Assembly: GCA_013350335.1 (NCBI GenBank)
Contig: CM023541.1
Coordinates: 35,394,739-35,458,738, forward strand
Reading direction: 5' to 3'
Source: Chimonanthus salicifolius
Taxonomy: Eukaryota; Streptophyta; Magnoliopsida; Laurales; Calycanthaceae
Length of the DNA: 64,000 nt
How positions within the stretch are numbered: position 1 is the first letter of the stretch; each line of letters starts with the position of its first letter. The notes under the pieces are model-generated. The model was not told the origin of the DNA, did not search any database, and was given only the letters and a program-made list of their open reading frames with translations. The position numbers and the translations under genes were made by a program. This document shows positions 32,685 through 45,221 of the stretch, piece by piece.

Positions 32685-35600
32685 TGTAACGCGCAGCCCC
32701 TTTCTACAGCCTGAACGGGTCGTGACCCGCTCAACTGCAAATTGAACTGGCGTTACTCAACGCAATAACGCATCTAATGGGCCTTACATCACAGATTTGT
32801 GGCTGGGGGAAAATAAGTATATATTTTTTTTTAAGATTGTGAATGAAATAAGGAAGCCATCGAATCCTTCAAGCCCAATTTACACATTGCATAAATCATA
32901 ATGTCATTGACAATATAAAATAAATAACATCTATTATCAATATCAAATCTAATCTCACTGCTCACATCCCATTCCATAAAATAAAACATAAATCAATATT
33001 CTCAAAGTTCTCAATTATTTCAAGCTAACCAATCAAATCTCTCAAAATATGTAATATCAAATAAAATAAATTCAATCATAAGAAACCACGACTATACTAA
33101 GAAATTAAATATTCATCTTGAGTCTCTAAACATCAGTTGTCTCTTCTAATCCTAAGTCCAGAGGATTACCTGCAATGTAAGGGGTGTGAGCTACAAGCCC
33201 AGTGAAGGAATACAATAATTCATACCCAACATAATATCATCATTATTCTCTATAGATATGAACTTAAAACATAATTAAATAATATGCTTTTAATATCCAT
33301 GCATTATGCCATGCAATGCACAATGCTCAATGCAATGTTCAATATCTCATTCCTCCACAACATACCCACTGTATTTGGTGGCCATCCCGCCGAAGCGAGG
33401 CCTATAACTTACCACAAAGTGGTACTTCCCATATCAAATGGGGCCTACATAACACAACTACCACCAAATATCAGTCTTCGTGATCTTTTATGGCCTAAAA
33501 ACCAAACCTACCACATGTGTGGTACTTCTCACTAACAGCGAGGCCTGAAACTACCACCGTCGTGGTCATCATAAAAGATCACGGCCAACACCTCCATACC
33601 CATCCCATGAATATGAAGATGCCATGCTCAATGCCATGTCTACTATGCATCATCTTTATCATCATGCCACATGTTATGAATCATATTAACATGTCATGAA
33701 TAAAATCATTGCCATCATACCCAAACATGATTAAAATCTCAATTAAACATAAACATCATGTTCATATTTTAAAACATCAAAATCAATGTCAACAATATCC
33801 CACATGCATAATAATAATTCATATCACAATGTTATTACTATGACAACACTATATCATAAATCCATCTTAATAACATAAAAATAACTCTATAATAGACAAT
33901 AAAGCATTCATCCAATACGAACATAATTATTGGACCTTTCAATAAGGTTAGTGGCTAACTTCCAACTATCCGGGCAGACTGAGTCCCTCACGGCCATTAG
34001 AACATTTAGCCTATCCCCTTACATTACTGTGAGTAAGCATCGGATTATAACCACTATTCCTACATATACCCAGTCTATATCATAGATCCAACATTATATT
34101 CTCAAAACACATTACATAAGGCAATATTTTTACATTGCTCCATCACATAAACAAAATAGAAAATATCATGCACAACAAAATATGGTGTATTGTTTTCCCT
34201 CACCTAAAAAGCTTGCGAAGTGTAGGTGATGAATCCTCACGCATTCCAATTTGAAATCAAGTAATAGGGAATCCAGGAAGTGCTGCATATAAATTTGTTT
34301 GGAGTTCCAAGTATTATTAATATTTCTTCGAACAAATACCTCTAAATAAAATGGACTAGATAGGTGTATGAGGATTATTGAACATGGGTGATGGGTGCTG
34401 CCCTCACCTATGGATACTGAAAACTAAAGGTTAAGAGGCTAGGTACATGATGGGTTTTATATCTACATATCCAAATTGGACAGTAACTAGGCTGGTTTAA
34501 GGATCCAGTTTGAGAAGAATGAGGATATGTTTTATTGACCAGGTATGAGTGAAGTTCTGAGCCCAAACAGTACTCACATCAACAGTTTTAAAGACTGAAA
34601 ATCAGTCCCTACTATCAGTCAGCTAAATCAATGGTCTGGGCTAGTTTCTCTTGATATGTGAATATATCTATATATCATTATGCATTTGAGATGTCATCAC
34701 AAATTCCCAAAAGTCCACGCACGAAAACTCGATCTTAAATGGAAGACGGAAGGAAGACAAAAATAATAAAAAGAGAAATCAAGAGTTTATTTCCTTAACC
34801 AGTGATTAGAAGAAGGGTATAATGCCCTTTACGAAAAAACAACAATAGGTTTGTTGATGTGAACAAAAGTAAATGAGAAGGGTGGGAAAACACTTGTACT
34901 ATCTCAATAAATTAACTACATACGTTGAAATACTAATTGAATGAATGCTACAATGTACATAACGTCATTAGCCTCTAAGCATAGAGATGAAAATCTGAGG
35001 TTTTGCAACAACATGGGTAACCTACGGGCTATGGCTTGTATAAAATTGTGCTAAACTGTTAAATTTGGTCAATGAAATTCTGGAAAAAAAAAGATGATTT
35101 ATGGCAATGCATTATAGGAATCATTATGAAAATTTAAACCATTAAACTAAAAATATAACCCATAGTTATTTTGAAAACTAGATACATAAGTAAAAGGTCT
35201 AAATATATGTATTATTGTTATCATTATTTTATACCATTAAAATTGGTGTTCAAGTAATAAAATAAATAAATAGATAACTATATTTAAATCTTAAAACATC
35301 TTTAAACAAATAAAAATCAAGGGCCAAAACCCAATTTAATAAAGTGGACTAAAATAAAATCACTAAGATAAGTGATCACAGCAAAAAGGGGTTGACTGAA
35401 ACAAGAGGCCAAAATATAAGTGTTATTTTGATTTCTTTCTTTATTTTATTTTATTTCAAAATAATTTGATACTACAAGTAACAAATAAATAAAAATGAGA
35501 AAATGTAAAACGGTGGAAGAGGGAAGAAGGGACAGCAAGCTTTGGAAGGGAGGGGTAGGTACTGTTCACGGATGGAAAATGGGTACACTTGACAAGAAGG

Positions 35601-36508
35601 ACCAAAGAAGTAAAGAGAAAGAGAAGAGAAAGAGAAAGAGGGGCTGACCTGAATCACTCGGCTGAATGGTCGTCCGCTGCCCTACGATGGTTGGAGGGCG
35701 TTCTCGCTCGGGTTCGGGTTGTTGTCGCTTGAAGATGGCCGGTATCATGGAAGGATCTCGGGTGGAATTTATAAGGGAGGGGGTCGGTTGGGTTGTCCCA
35801 AAAATCGTGGGATTGAGAGATGGAAGTAGAATAGGATTTTAATGGAGAGGGGTTTCCATCTTGAAGAAGGAGAGAAGAAGGAAAGGGGATGAAATTTTGG
35901 GGAAAATTTCCATCGTGATGGGTTACTGTTTTTTTTTTTCTTAAAGAAGTAGAGGGGAAGAAGGAAAGTAAAAGAAAAAAAAAGAAAGAGAGAATAAAAA
36001 GGGAAACAATTGAGAAGCACCGTGTATTAAGGAAAGGAATAGAAAATCTTTAAGGTGTGGGTCTCATGGGCCCACACGGGTTTGAGTGTTTATTTATTTA
36101 TTTATTTACAAAAAGAATTCAAATTTTAATTTATCATTTGAACTTAATTAAAATCTCAGCTAAATAAATCTTATTAGTTTATAAATTTTGGACTTTTAAT
36201 AATACAATTCTAATTGGAACCCTTAACTTTGCAAATTTAAAATCTAATTTGATATTTATTTCCCGGTCACTGAATTTCAACTTGAAGGGGACAAATTTGA
36301 AATTTCTAATTAAGGGAAAAATGTGTGTGCATTGGGGAACCTAAAATAATAAAATTCTAGATTTTTGTATATTTATTTATTTTATTTTAAACAATAAGAA
36401 TAAAAGAAAAATAACACATAAATTCACACGATACAATTAAGAGACCCATTTGCTATTTTAAATTTTAACCGACTCGACTGACCCGCTATTCCGGGTTGGG
36501 TCATCACA
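32685..36508 (-). repeat. Array LTR A (3,824 bp)
   Basis: Starts tgtaacgcgcagcccc and ends gggtcatcaca. It carries several private substitutions not shared by B and C, for example gcgcag for gcccag at the start, catgttcat for catgtacat, tgtatattt for tgtgtattt and aaccgactcg for acccgactcg near the end. It contains the hairpin cluster at 33409-33583. Confidence 0.93.
33409..33583. repeat. Hairpin cluster inside array LTRs
   Basis: Nested inverted repeats: taccac-aaa-gtggta (33410-33424), taccaca-tg-tgtggta (33509-33524), accac-cgtc-gtggt (33553-33566). All but the first are enclosed by a 14-bp perfect stem, cgtgatcttttatg (33479-33492) with cataaaagatcacg (33570-33583). The same set recurs at about 42082-42256 and 50755-50929. 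Confidence 0.75.
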
Positions 36509-36523
36509 ACCTACCCCCCTTAA
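36509..36523 (-). promoter_or_regulatory. Polypurine tract, array unit 1
   Basis: Plus strand acctaccccccttaa, i.e. minus-strand purine tract directly adjoining the 3' LTR (LTR A). It primes plus-strand DNA synthesis in this family. The same tract is at 45182 and 53854. Confidence 0.8.
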
Positions 36524-36548
36524 AATAAATTTCGTCCTCGAAATTTAG

Positions 36549-39500
36549 CTAAAAATACGTACCCTGTTCATCGAACAATTCTGGGTGCCGTCGTTGCATC
36601 TCATCCTTTCTCTCCCACGTCGAACCTTCGACTCCATGATGTTGCCAAAGAACTCTCACCAAAGGAATGGTCTTTGTGCGCAAAACTTGATCCTTGGTAT
36701 CCAGAATCTTCACTGGTTTCTCTTCATAAGTTGCATCTTCACTGACCTCCACATCTTCCCAATTCAGATCATGAGAAGGGTCTGCTTGGTACTTTCTTAA
36801 CATGGACACATGAAAAACATTATGAACTCTGCTGAGTTGCAATGGAAGTGCAAGCCTGTATGCCACTTCTCCAATCCTGTCCAAGATTGCAAACGGTCCA
36901 ATGAACCTAGGAGATAGTTTCCTTTTGCTACCAAACCGTTGAATGCCTCTCCGAGGTGAAATTCTAAGAAAGACACGATCACCAACTGCAAACTCTAAAT
37001 GCCTTCGCCTACGGTCTGCATAGCTTTTCTGACGACTCTGAGTTGTCATTAGTCTCTGTCGGACCAACTTTACTTTCTCTGTTGTTTCCCTGATTATGTC
37101 CGGTCCCAATTTCACTTTATCGCTCGGTTCCGTCCAACATAAGGGTGATCTGCACGGTCTGCCGTACAACGCCTCAAATGGTGCCATCTTGATGCTAGAC
37201 TGGTAACTGTTGTTGTAGGCAAACTCTACCACAGGTAAATAATCCTCCCAACTTCCCTTAGAGTCCAAGACACAAGCGCGAAGCATGTCTTCTAGAATCT
37301 GTATAGTTCGTTCAGACTGTCCATCCGTCTGAGGGTGAAACGCGGTACTGAAATGAAGTTGAGTACCCAATTGATCCTGAAGGCTCTGCCAAAATTTCGA
37401 TAGGAATCTAGAATCTCTGTCGGATACAATGGAAACTGGTATTCCATGCAACTTAACAACTCGATCCAGATACAATTTTCCTAAAGTCTCCATAGAGTCT
37501 GTCATCTTCATTGCAATGAAATGAGCTGATTTGGTCAATCTATCAACTATAACCCACACTGCATCATGGCCTTTCTGCGATCTTGGTAACCCAGTTACAA
37601 AGTCCATGGTGATATGATCCCATTTCCACTTAGGTATATCGAGAGGTTGCAACTTTCCTGTTGGTTTCTGATGCTCAACTTTTACCTGCTGGCATGTTAA
37701 ACATCGAGCCACATATTCTGCTACTTCTCTTTTCATGCTGTGCCACCAAAGCTGTTGTCGCATATTTCGATACATTTTTGTTCCTCCAGGGTGAACTTCA
37801 AATTGCGAATGATGAAAGTGCTTGAGAACCTCTTCTCTACACTGCGCTGCCAGTGGCACATAAAGTCTCCATTGGTAAGTCAAACCACCATCTGTTCTCA
37901 CGACCCAACCTGCTGGGCCTTTGCTATCCATGATTGATTTGCAAATCTTGGCTACCACCTCGTCTGTTTTCTGGGCTGCCAAAACCCGATCCACTATAGT
38001 TGGATGAGATACTGCACTGCCCAGTTTCTCCAAACCATGTTCTCCCACTAGACTAGCAATAACGCCTCGAGATTTCCTGCTCAAGGCATCGGCCACCACA
38101 TTGGCTTTTCCTGGCTGATAAGAAATCTCGAAGTTGAAGTCGTTCAAATATTCCAACCACCTGCGCTGCCTCAGATTCAAGTCATTCTGAGTGAACAAGT
38201 ACTTTAGACTACGGTGATCGGAAAATACTTCAAAGTGCTCACCAAACAAATAATATCTCCAAATTTTCAGCGCAAACACCACTGATGCTAATTCAAGATC
38301 ATGAGTTGGGTAATTTTGTTCATGCACTTTTAGTTGTCGAGACCCATAAGCCACCACCTGTTCGAGTTGCATTAAAACACAACCCAATCCGTCACGAGAA
38401 GCATCACAACAGACCACATACCCACGACCTCTCTCTGGAATAATCAAAACTGGAGAAGTAGTCAGTCTTTCCTTCAGTTCTGTAAAAGCTGTTTTACAAG
38501 CCTCACTCCATATGAATTTAGCTCCTTTTCTTGTCAACTTTGTCATAGGAACTGCTATTTTAGAGAAATTCGGAATGAAACGCCGGTAATATCCAGCGAA
38601 GCCCAAGAAACTACGAATTTCAAATACACTGCGAGGTCTCTCCCATTTCAACACCGCTTCGACGTTAGCTGGATCCACTGCCACTCCACCTTCTGAGACC
38701 ACATGACCTAAGAACTGCACCTCTTTTAACCAGAACTCACATTTACTCAATTTAGCATATAATTGATGATCCCTTAGTAACTGTAAGACTGTTCTTAATT
38801 GATATTCATGTGCTTCTTCAGATCTCGAGTAGATTAAGATGTCATCAATGAACACTTCTACAAAATGATCTAAGTGTGGCCTGAAGATTCTGTTCATCAA
38901 ATCCATAAATGTAGCTGGCGCATTGGTCACACCAAAAGGCATAACCACGAATTCATACTGACCGAATCTAGTGCAGAAAGCTGTCTTTGCTATGTCGCAT
39001 TCTCTCACCCGCACTTGATGATATCCAGACCGAAGATCTATCTTAGAAAACCATTTAGATCCTCGTAACTGATCAAACAAATCGTCGATTGGAGGAAGCA
39101 GGTACTTGTTCTTAATGGTTACCTTGTTCAGCTTCCTGTAATCTATACACATCCTCATTGAGCCATCCTTCTTTTTCACAAATAAAGCTGGAACACCCCA
39201 CGGAGATGTACTCCGACGGATGAAACCAACCTTAGTCAGTTCTGCCAATTGACGCTTCAACTCTACCAACTCTGCTGGTGCCATTCTATATGGTGACATG
39301 GAAATAGGCGAAGTTCCAGGGAGTAAGTCTATGGAGAATTCAACTTCTCTTCTTGGGGGTAACTGCGTCAACTCGTTCGGAAACACATCAGGGAAGTCAC
39401 ACACCACCTTAGGCATTTCTAATCCAAGCGGCTCTGCGTTCTCCCAACCGATACTAGCTATGTGACCAATTTTGTTCTTTGTCACACATGGTTCGAGGGA

Positions 39501-41090
39501 TTTACTCAACTTCTCGGTAAAGACAACTCCTGAAGGTGAACACCCAGATACTCTCCTCTGAGCACAATTTAAAGTAACGTTATGAGCCGTTAACCAATCC
39601 ATTCCTAATATAGCCTCGAACCCAGTCATACCCAACACAAGTAGTTCAAACTCTAACTCCACTCCTCCAATCGCTAATAGACATGATTTACAAGTTCTGA
39701 TTACTCTAGTATATCTCCCTATGGGGGTTTTAATATTCACAGGTTCTTCTAATTCATCCATGCACAAATCCAGACGACCAACCAAAAGACTAGATATAAA
39801 GGAGTGAGAAGCTCCAGAGTCAAAAAGTACTCTAGACCATTCACCAAACAATAATAGCATACCTTGCATCACTGGAGGTTCTGTAGTCTCATCATCAATG
39901 GGAGCCATAGCATAAATGCGGCCCTGAGCTGCTGGACGCCCACGTCCTGTGTTCTGCTGCTGGCCTCCTGTCTGAGCTGCCGGTGCTACTGGAACTGGCT
40001 GGACAACAGGAAGCGGTTGAGAAGATCCGGTCCTCTGTGGACAATACGTGGAGATATGGCCCATTTCCTTACAGTAATAGCACTGTACTGGCCCTCGAGA
40101 TTGCTGAATTGGCCTTGGAGATTGGCGACATCTGTTGGCCTTATGTCCCCACTGATTACACTTGAAACACTGCACTTGTTCTTGTCCACCTGATGATTGT
40201 TGCTGCCTAGAAGAAGTCCTTTGATCAACAGGAGTATCGGGCTTCCTCCTCTTAACATTCCGATCATCAAACCTCATCCCACTAAAAGGTCTTTGATTTG
40301 AAGTCTGGAAGGCTTCTGATGCTGCCTCCTCAATCTCAATGGCCCTATGATACACTTCTGCAAAAGTGGTAAGTCCCGACCCATCCATAGAAAATCTGAT
40401 CAAGGGACGAAGTCCCTGTGTAAACCGCTTAATCTTCATCTCTTCAGAAGTAATTAGATCTGTAGTATAGCGTGCTAATTCCTTGAACTTAGCCCCATAC
40501 TGAGCCACAGTGTCGTTGCCTTGCTTCAAATCAAAGAACTTTGAAATTTTTGACTGACGAACCTGTGAAGAAAAGTACTTAGCCAGAAAAGCTTCATAAA
40601 AGTCATCCCAAGTATTTAATTCTTCATTTAGTCCTTGCAGATCGGTCCACCATTCCTCTGCTGTACCACTCAGCTGCATAGTGGCCAGAATAATACGGAG
40701 ATCATCCTCTTGCACGCCTATGCTATCCATAATTCTGTCTATCTTCTTTAGCCAACGCTCTGCATCTGCTGGTTCCGAATCTCCCCTAAACATGGGAGGA
40801 TGCTGGCGCTTAAATTCTCGAATTGCCACCATCTCTCTGGTCTCCTGAACAGCACGATTCGTGCCATGCGTTCGCTGCACTATTGTCAAAACTTCCTGTG
40901 TTATTCTCAGCACAGTATTTGGATCCGCGTTCACTGGAGGAGGAGGTGGTGGAGGTGGAGGATGTCTCAGAGACCCTCCTGAAGCCGTACTCTCCACTAC
41001 GCCCTCAACGAAATTTTCTCTGCTAGCCTCCCGATTAGTAGATCTGGCCTTACCTCCTCTCCTTCCTCGGCGATTGTTCGGTCCAGCCAT
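36549..41090 (-). CDS. Gag-Pol polyprotein, array unit 1 (1,513 aa, intact)
   Basis: A single uninterrupted ORF encoding everything needed for retrotransposition of a Ty3/gypsy element. It starts [13 protein letters not shown] with a Pro run at about 44-52. Then: retrotrans_gag (about 95-240, [17 protein letters not shown]); two CCHC knuckles, [14 protein letters not shown] (about 307) and [14 protein letters not shown] (about 337); aspartic protease [12 protein letters not shown] (about 420); RT from about 605 with FIDDILIYS at about 746; RNase H from [12 protein letters not shown] (about 891); integrase with HHCC zinc finger (HHSQFEVH...CLTCQQVK, about 1093-1150); and the core [21 protein letters not shown] with 35 residues between the second Asp and the Glu. 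The C-terminus (about 1470-1508, [16 protein letters not shown]) looks like a chromovirus chromodomain remnant. All catalytic residues are present. Fusion of Gag and Pol in one frame is common in this lineage. Confidence 0.95.
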   Translation of the reverse strand: MAGPNNRRGRRGGKARSTNREASRENFVEGVVESTASGGSLRHPPPPPPPPPVNADPNTVLRITQEVLTIVQRTHGTNRAVQETREMVAIREFKRQHPPMFRGDSEPADAERWLKKIDRIMDSIGVQEDDLRIILATMQLSGTAEEWWTDLQGLNEELNTWDDFYEAFLAKYFSSQVRQSKISKFFDLKQGNDTVAQYGAKFKELARYTTDLITSEEMKIKRFTQGLRPLIRFSMDGSGLTTFAEVYHRAIEIEEAASEAFQTSNQRPFSGMRFDDRNVKRRKPDTPVDQRTSSRQQQSSGGQEQVQCFKCNQWGHKANRCRQSPRPIQQSRGPVQCYYCKEMGHISTYCPQRTGSSQPLPVVQPVPVAPAAQTGGQQQNTGRGRPAAQGRIYAMAPIDDETTEPPVMQGMLLLFGEWSRVLFDSGASHSFISSLLVGRLDLCMDELEEPVNIKTPIGRYTRVIRTCKSCLLAIGGVELEFELLVLGMTGFEAILGMDWLTAHNVTLNCAQRRVSGCSPSGVVFTEKLSKSLEPCVTKNKIGHIASIGWENAEPLGLEMPKVVCDFPDVFPNELTQLPPRREVEFSIDLLPGTSPISMSPYRMAPAELVELKRQLAELTKVGFIRRSTSPWGVPALFVKKKDGSMRMCIDYRKLNKVTIKNKYLLPPIDDLFDQLRGSKWFSKIDLRSGYHQVRVRECDIAKTAFCTRFGQYEFVVMPFGVTNAPATFMDLMNRIFRPHLDHFVEVFIDDILIYSRSEEAHEYQLRTVLQLLRDHQLYAKLSKCEFWLKEVQFLGHVVSEGGVAVDPANVEAVLKWERPRSVFEIRSFLGFAGYYRRFIPNFSKIAVPMTKLTRKGAKFIWSEACKTAFTELKERLTTSPVLIIPERGRGYVVCCDASRDGLGCVLMQLEQVVAYGSRQLKVHEQNYPTHDLELASVVFALKIWRYYLFGEHFEVFSDHRSLKYLFTQNDLNLRQRRWLEYLNDFNFEISYQPGKANVVADALSRKSRGVIASLVGEHGLEKLGSAVSHPTIVDRVLAAQKTDEVVAKICKSIMDSKGPAGWVVRTDGGLTYQWRLYVPLAAQCREEVLKHFHHSQFEVHPGGTKMYRNMRQQLWWHSMKREVAEYVARCLTCQQVKVEHQKPTGKLQPLDIPKWKWDHITMDFVTGLPRSQKGHDAVWVIVDRLTKSAHFIAMKMTDSMETLGKLYLDRVVKLHGIPVSIVSDRDSRFLSKFWQSLQDQLGTQLHFSTAFHPQTDGQSERTIQILEDMLRACVLDSKGSWEDYLPVVEFAYNNSYQSSIKMAPFEALYGRPCRSPLCWTEPSDKVKLGPDIIRETTEKVKLVRQRLMTTQSRQKSYADRRRRHLEFAVGDRVFLRISPRRGIQRFGSKRKLSPRFIGPFAILDRIGEVAYRLALPLQLSRVHNVFHVSMLRKYQADPSHDLNWEDVEVSEDATYEEKPVKILDTKDQVLRTKTIPLVRVLWQHHGVEGSTWERKDEMQRRHPELFDEQGTYF

Positions 41091-41356
41091 TCTAGTAAAA
41101 CCAAGAGAAATACATCAGTTTTACTATTCGGTAAGATAAAAAGCCATTGCACACAAATATTATTTTCCATTAGTACATATGCTCGACTACTAATATGTTA
41201 TTCACAAATCAAGACATCATATTCCATTACCAAAATCTACCCTCTTAAAGTTTCTACCCTCACTCACTTATGATAGAAAAGGGTCTAATTTGTCTCTAAT
41301 CTCGGGTCAACCTCGTACTCACAGTCCGCGAGTTGAACCCAAGCTCTGATACCAAC
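41091..41356 (-). other. Leader and PBS, array unit 1
   Basis: A non-coding leader of about 265 bp between the gag start and LTR B. The plus-strand gctctgataccaac (41343-41356) is the complement of the initiator-Met-type primer-binding site and abuts the LTR. Confidence 0.82.
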
Positions 41357-44300
41357 TGTAACGCCCAGCCCCTTTCTACAGCCTGAACGGGTCGTGACCC
41401 GCTCAACTGCAAATTGAACGGGCGTTACTCAACGCAATAACGCATCTAATGGGCCTTACATCACAGATTTGTGGCTGGGGGAAAATAAGTATATATTTTT
41501 TTTTTAAGATTGTGAATGAAATAAGGAAGCCATCAAATCCTTCAAGCCCAATTTACACATTGCATAAATCATAATGTCATTGACAATATAAAATAAATAA
41601 CATCTATTATCAATATCAAATCTAATCTCACTGCTCACATCCCATTCCATAAAATAAAACATAAATCAATATTCTCAAAGTTCTCAATTATTTCAAGCTA
41701 ACCAATCAAATCTCTCAAAATATGTAATATCAAATAAAATAAATTCAATCATAAGAAACCACGACTATACTAAGAAATTAAATATTCATCTTGAGTCTCT
41801 AAACATCAGTTGTCTCTTCTAATCCTAAGTCCAGAGGATTACCTGCAATGTAAGGGGTGTGAGCTACAAGCCCAGTGAAGGAATACAATAATTCATACCC
41901 AACATAATATCATCATTATTCTCTATAGATATGAACTTAAAACATAATTAAATAATATGCTTTTAATATCCATGCATTATGCCATGCAATGCACAATGCT
42001 CAATGCAATGTTCAATATCTCATTCCTCCACAACATACCCACTGTATTTGGTGGCCATCCCGCCGAAGCGAGGCCTATAACTTACCACAAAGTGGTACTT
42101 CCCATATCAAATGGGGCCTACATAACACAACTACCACCAAATATCAGTCTTCGTGATCTTTTATGGCCTAAAAACCAAACCTACCACATGTGTGGTACTT
42201 CTCACTAACAGCGAGGCCTGAAACTACCACCGTCGTGGTCATCATAAAAGATCACGGCCAACACCTCCATACCCATCCCATGAATATGAAGATGCCATGC
42301 TCAATGCCATGTCTACTATGCATCATCTTTATCATCATGCCACATGTTATGAATCATATTAACATGTCATGAATAAAATCATTGCCATCATACCCAAACA
42401 TGATTAAAATCTCAATTAAACATAAACATCATGTACATATTTTAAAACATCAAAATCAATGTCAACAATATCCCACATGCATAATAATAATTCATATCAC
42501 AATGTTATTACTATGACAACACTATATCATAAATCCATCTTAATAACATAAAAATAACTCTATAATAGACAATAAAGCATTCATCCAATACGAACATAAT
42601 TATTGGACCTTTCAATAAGGTTAGTGGCTAACTTCCAACTATCCGGGCAGACTGAGTCCCTCACGGCCATTAGAACATTTAGCCTATCCCCTTACATTAC
42701 TGTGAGTAAGCATCGGATTATAACCACTATTCCTACATATACCCAGTCTATATCATAGATCCAACATTATATTCTCAAAACACATTACATAAGGCAATAT
42801 TTTTACATTGCTCCATCACATAAACAAAATAGAAAATATCATGCACAACAAAATATGGTGTATTGTTTTCCCTCACCTAAAAAGCTTGCGAAGTGTAGGT
42901 GATGAATCCTCACGCATTCCAATTTGAAATCAAGTAATAGGGAATCCAGGAAGTGCTGCATATAAATTTGTTTGGAGTTCCAAGTATTATTAATATTTCT
43001 TCGAACAAATACCTCTAAATAAAATGGACTAGATAGGTGTATGAGGATTATTGAACATGGGTGATGGGTGCTGCCCTCACCTATGGATACTGAAAACTAA
43101 AGGTTAAGAGGCTAGGTACATGATGGGTTTTATATCTACATATCCAAATTGGACAGTAACTAGGCTGGTTTAAGGATCCAGTTTGAGAAGAATGAGGATA
43201 TGTTTTATTGACCAGGTATGAGTGAAGTTCTGAGCCCAAACAGTACTCACATCAACAGTTTTAAAGACTGAAAATCAGTCCCTACTATCAGTCAGCTAAA
43301 TCAATGGTCTGGGCTAGTTTCTCTTGATATGTGAATATATCTATATATCATTATGCATTTGAGATGTCATCACAAATTCCCAAAAGTCCACGCACGAAAA
43401 CTCGATCTTAAATGGAAGACGGAAGGAAGACAAAAATAATAAAAAGAGAAATCAAGAGTTTATTTCCTTAACCAGTGATTAGAAGAAGGGTATAATGCCC
43501 TTTACGAAAAAACAACAATAGGTTTGTTGATGTGAACAAAAGTAAATGAGAAGGGTGGGAAAACACTTGTACTATCTCAATAAATTAACTACATACGTTG
43601 AAATACTAATTGAATGAATGCTACAATGTACATAACGTCATTAGCCTCTAAGCATAGAGATGAAAATCTGAGGTTTTGCAACAACATGGGTAACCTACGG
43701 GCTATGGCTTGAATAAAATTGTGCTAAACTGTTAAATTTGGTCAATGAAATTCTGGAAAAAAAAAGATGATTTATGGCAATGCATTATAGGAATCATTAT
43801 GAAAATTTAAACCATTAAACTAAAAATATAACCCATAGTTATTTTGAAAACTAGATACATAAGTAAAAGGTCTAAATATATGTATTATTGTTATCATTAT
43901 TTTATACCATTAAAATTGGTGTTCAAGTAATAAAATAAATAAATAGATAACTATATTTAAATCTTAAAACATCTTTAAACAAATAAAAATCAAGGGCCAA
44001 AACCCAATTTAATAAAGTGGACTAAAATAAAATCACTAAGATAAGTGATCACAGCAAAAAGGGGTTGACTGAAACAAGAGGCCAAAATATAAGTGTTATT
44101 TTGATTTCTTTCTTTATTTTATTTTATTTCAAAATAATTTGATACTACAAGTAACAAATAAATAAAAATGAGAAAATGTAAAACGGTGGAAGAGGGAAGA
44201 AGGGACAGCAAGCTTTGGAAGGGAGGGGTAGGTACTGTTCACGGATGGAAAATGGGTACACTTGACAAGAAGGACCAAAGAAGTAAAGAGAAAGAGAAGA

Positions 44301-45181
44301 GAAAGAGAAAGAGGGGCTGACCTGAATCACTCGGCTGAATGGTCGTCCGCTGCCCTACGATGGTTGGAGGGCGTTCTCGCTCGGGTTCGGGTTGTTGTCG
44401 CTTGAAGATGGCCGGTATCATGGAAGGATCTCGGGTGGAATTTATAAGGGAGGGGGTCGGTTGGGTTGTCCCAAAAATCGTGGGATTGAGAGATGGAAGT
44501 AGAATAGGATTTTAATGGAGAGGGGTTTCCATCTTGAAGAAGGAGAGAAGAAGGAAAGGGGATGAAATTTTGGGGAAAATTTCCATCGTGATGGGTTACT
44601 GTTTTTTTTTTTCTTAAAGAAGTAGAGGGGAAGAAGGAAAGTAAAAGAAAAAAAAAGAAAGAGAGAATAAAAAGGGAAACAATTGAGAAGCACCGTGTAT
44701 TAAGGAAAGGAATAGAAAATCTTTAAGGTGTGGGTCTCATGGGCCCACACGGGTTTGAGTGTTTATTTATTTATTTATTTACAAAAAGAATTCAAATTTT
44801 AATTTATCATTTGAACTTAATTAAAATCTCAGCTAAATAAATCTTATTAGTTTATAAATTTTGGACTTTTAATAATACAATTCTAATTGGAACCCTTAAC
44901 TTTGCAAATTTAAAATCTAATTTGATATTTATTTCCCGGTCACTGAATTTCAACTTGAAGGGGACAAATTTGAAAATTCTAATTAAGGGAAAAATGTGTG
45001 TGCATTGGGGAACCTAAAATAATAAAATTCTAGATTTTTGTGTATTTATTTATTTTATTTTAAACAATAAGAATAAAAGAAAAATAACACATAAATTCAC
45101 ACGATACAATTAAGAGACCCATTTGCTATTTTAAATTTTACCCGACTCGACTGACCCGCTATTCCGGGTTGGGTCATCACA
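41357..45181 (-). repeat. Array LTR B (3,825 bp)
   Basis: Shared LTR between units 1 and 2: it acts as 5' LTR of unit 1 and 3' LTR of unit 2. Nearly identical to LTR C. Confidence 0.93.
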
Positions 45182-45221
45182 ACCTACCCCCCTTAAAATA
45201 AATTTCGTCCTCGAAATTTAG

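Noticed and set aside
33284..33535. An 83-residue plus-strand ORF repeated at 41957 and 50629
   Set aside because: It is repeated only because it lies in the three LTR copies. It has no recognisable motif and lies antisense to the element.
35769..36020. Hydrophobic Phe/Leu-rich minus ORF in each LTR, resembling a membrane protein
   Set aside because: It arises from a purine-rich strand (gaagaagg/aaaga runs) read in reverse; low complexity, not a gene.
39864..40193. A 109-residue plus-strand ORF within the Gag-Pol of unit 1 (also 48537-48866)
   Set aside because: Antisense shadow of the gag zinc-knuckle region; the minus frame has all the conserved motifs.
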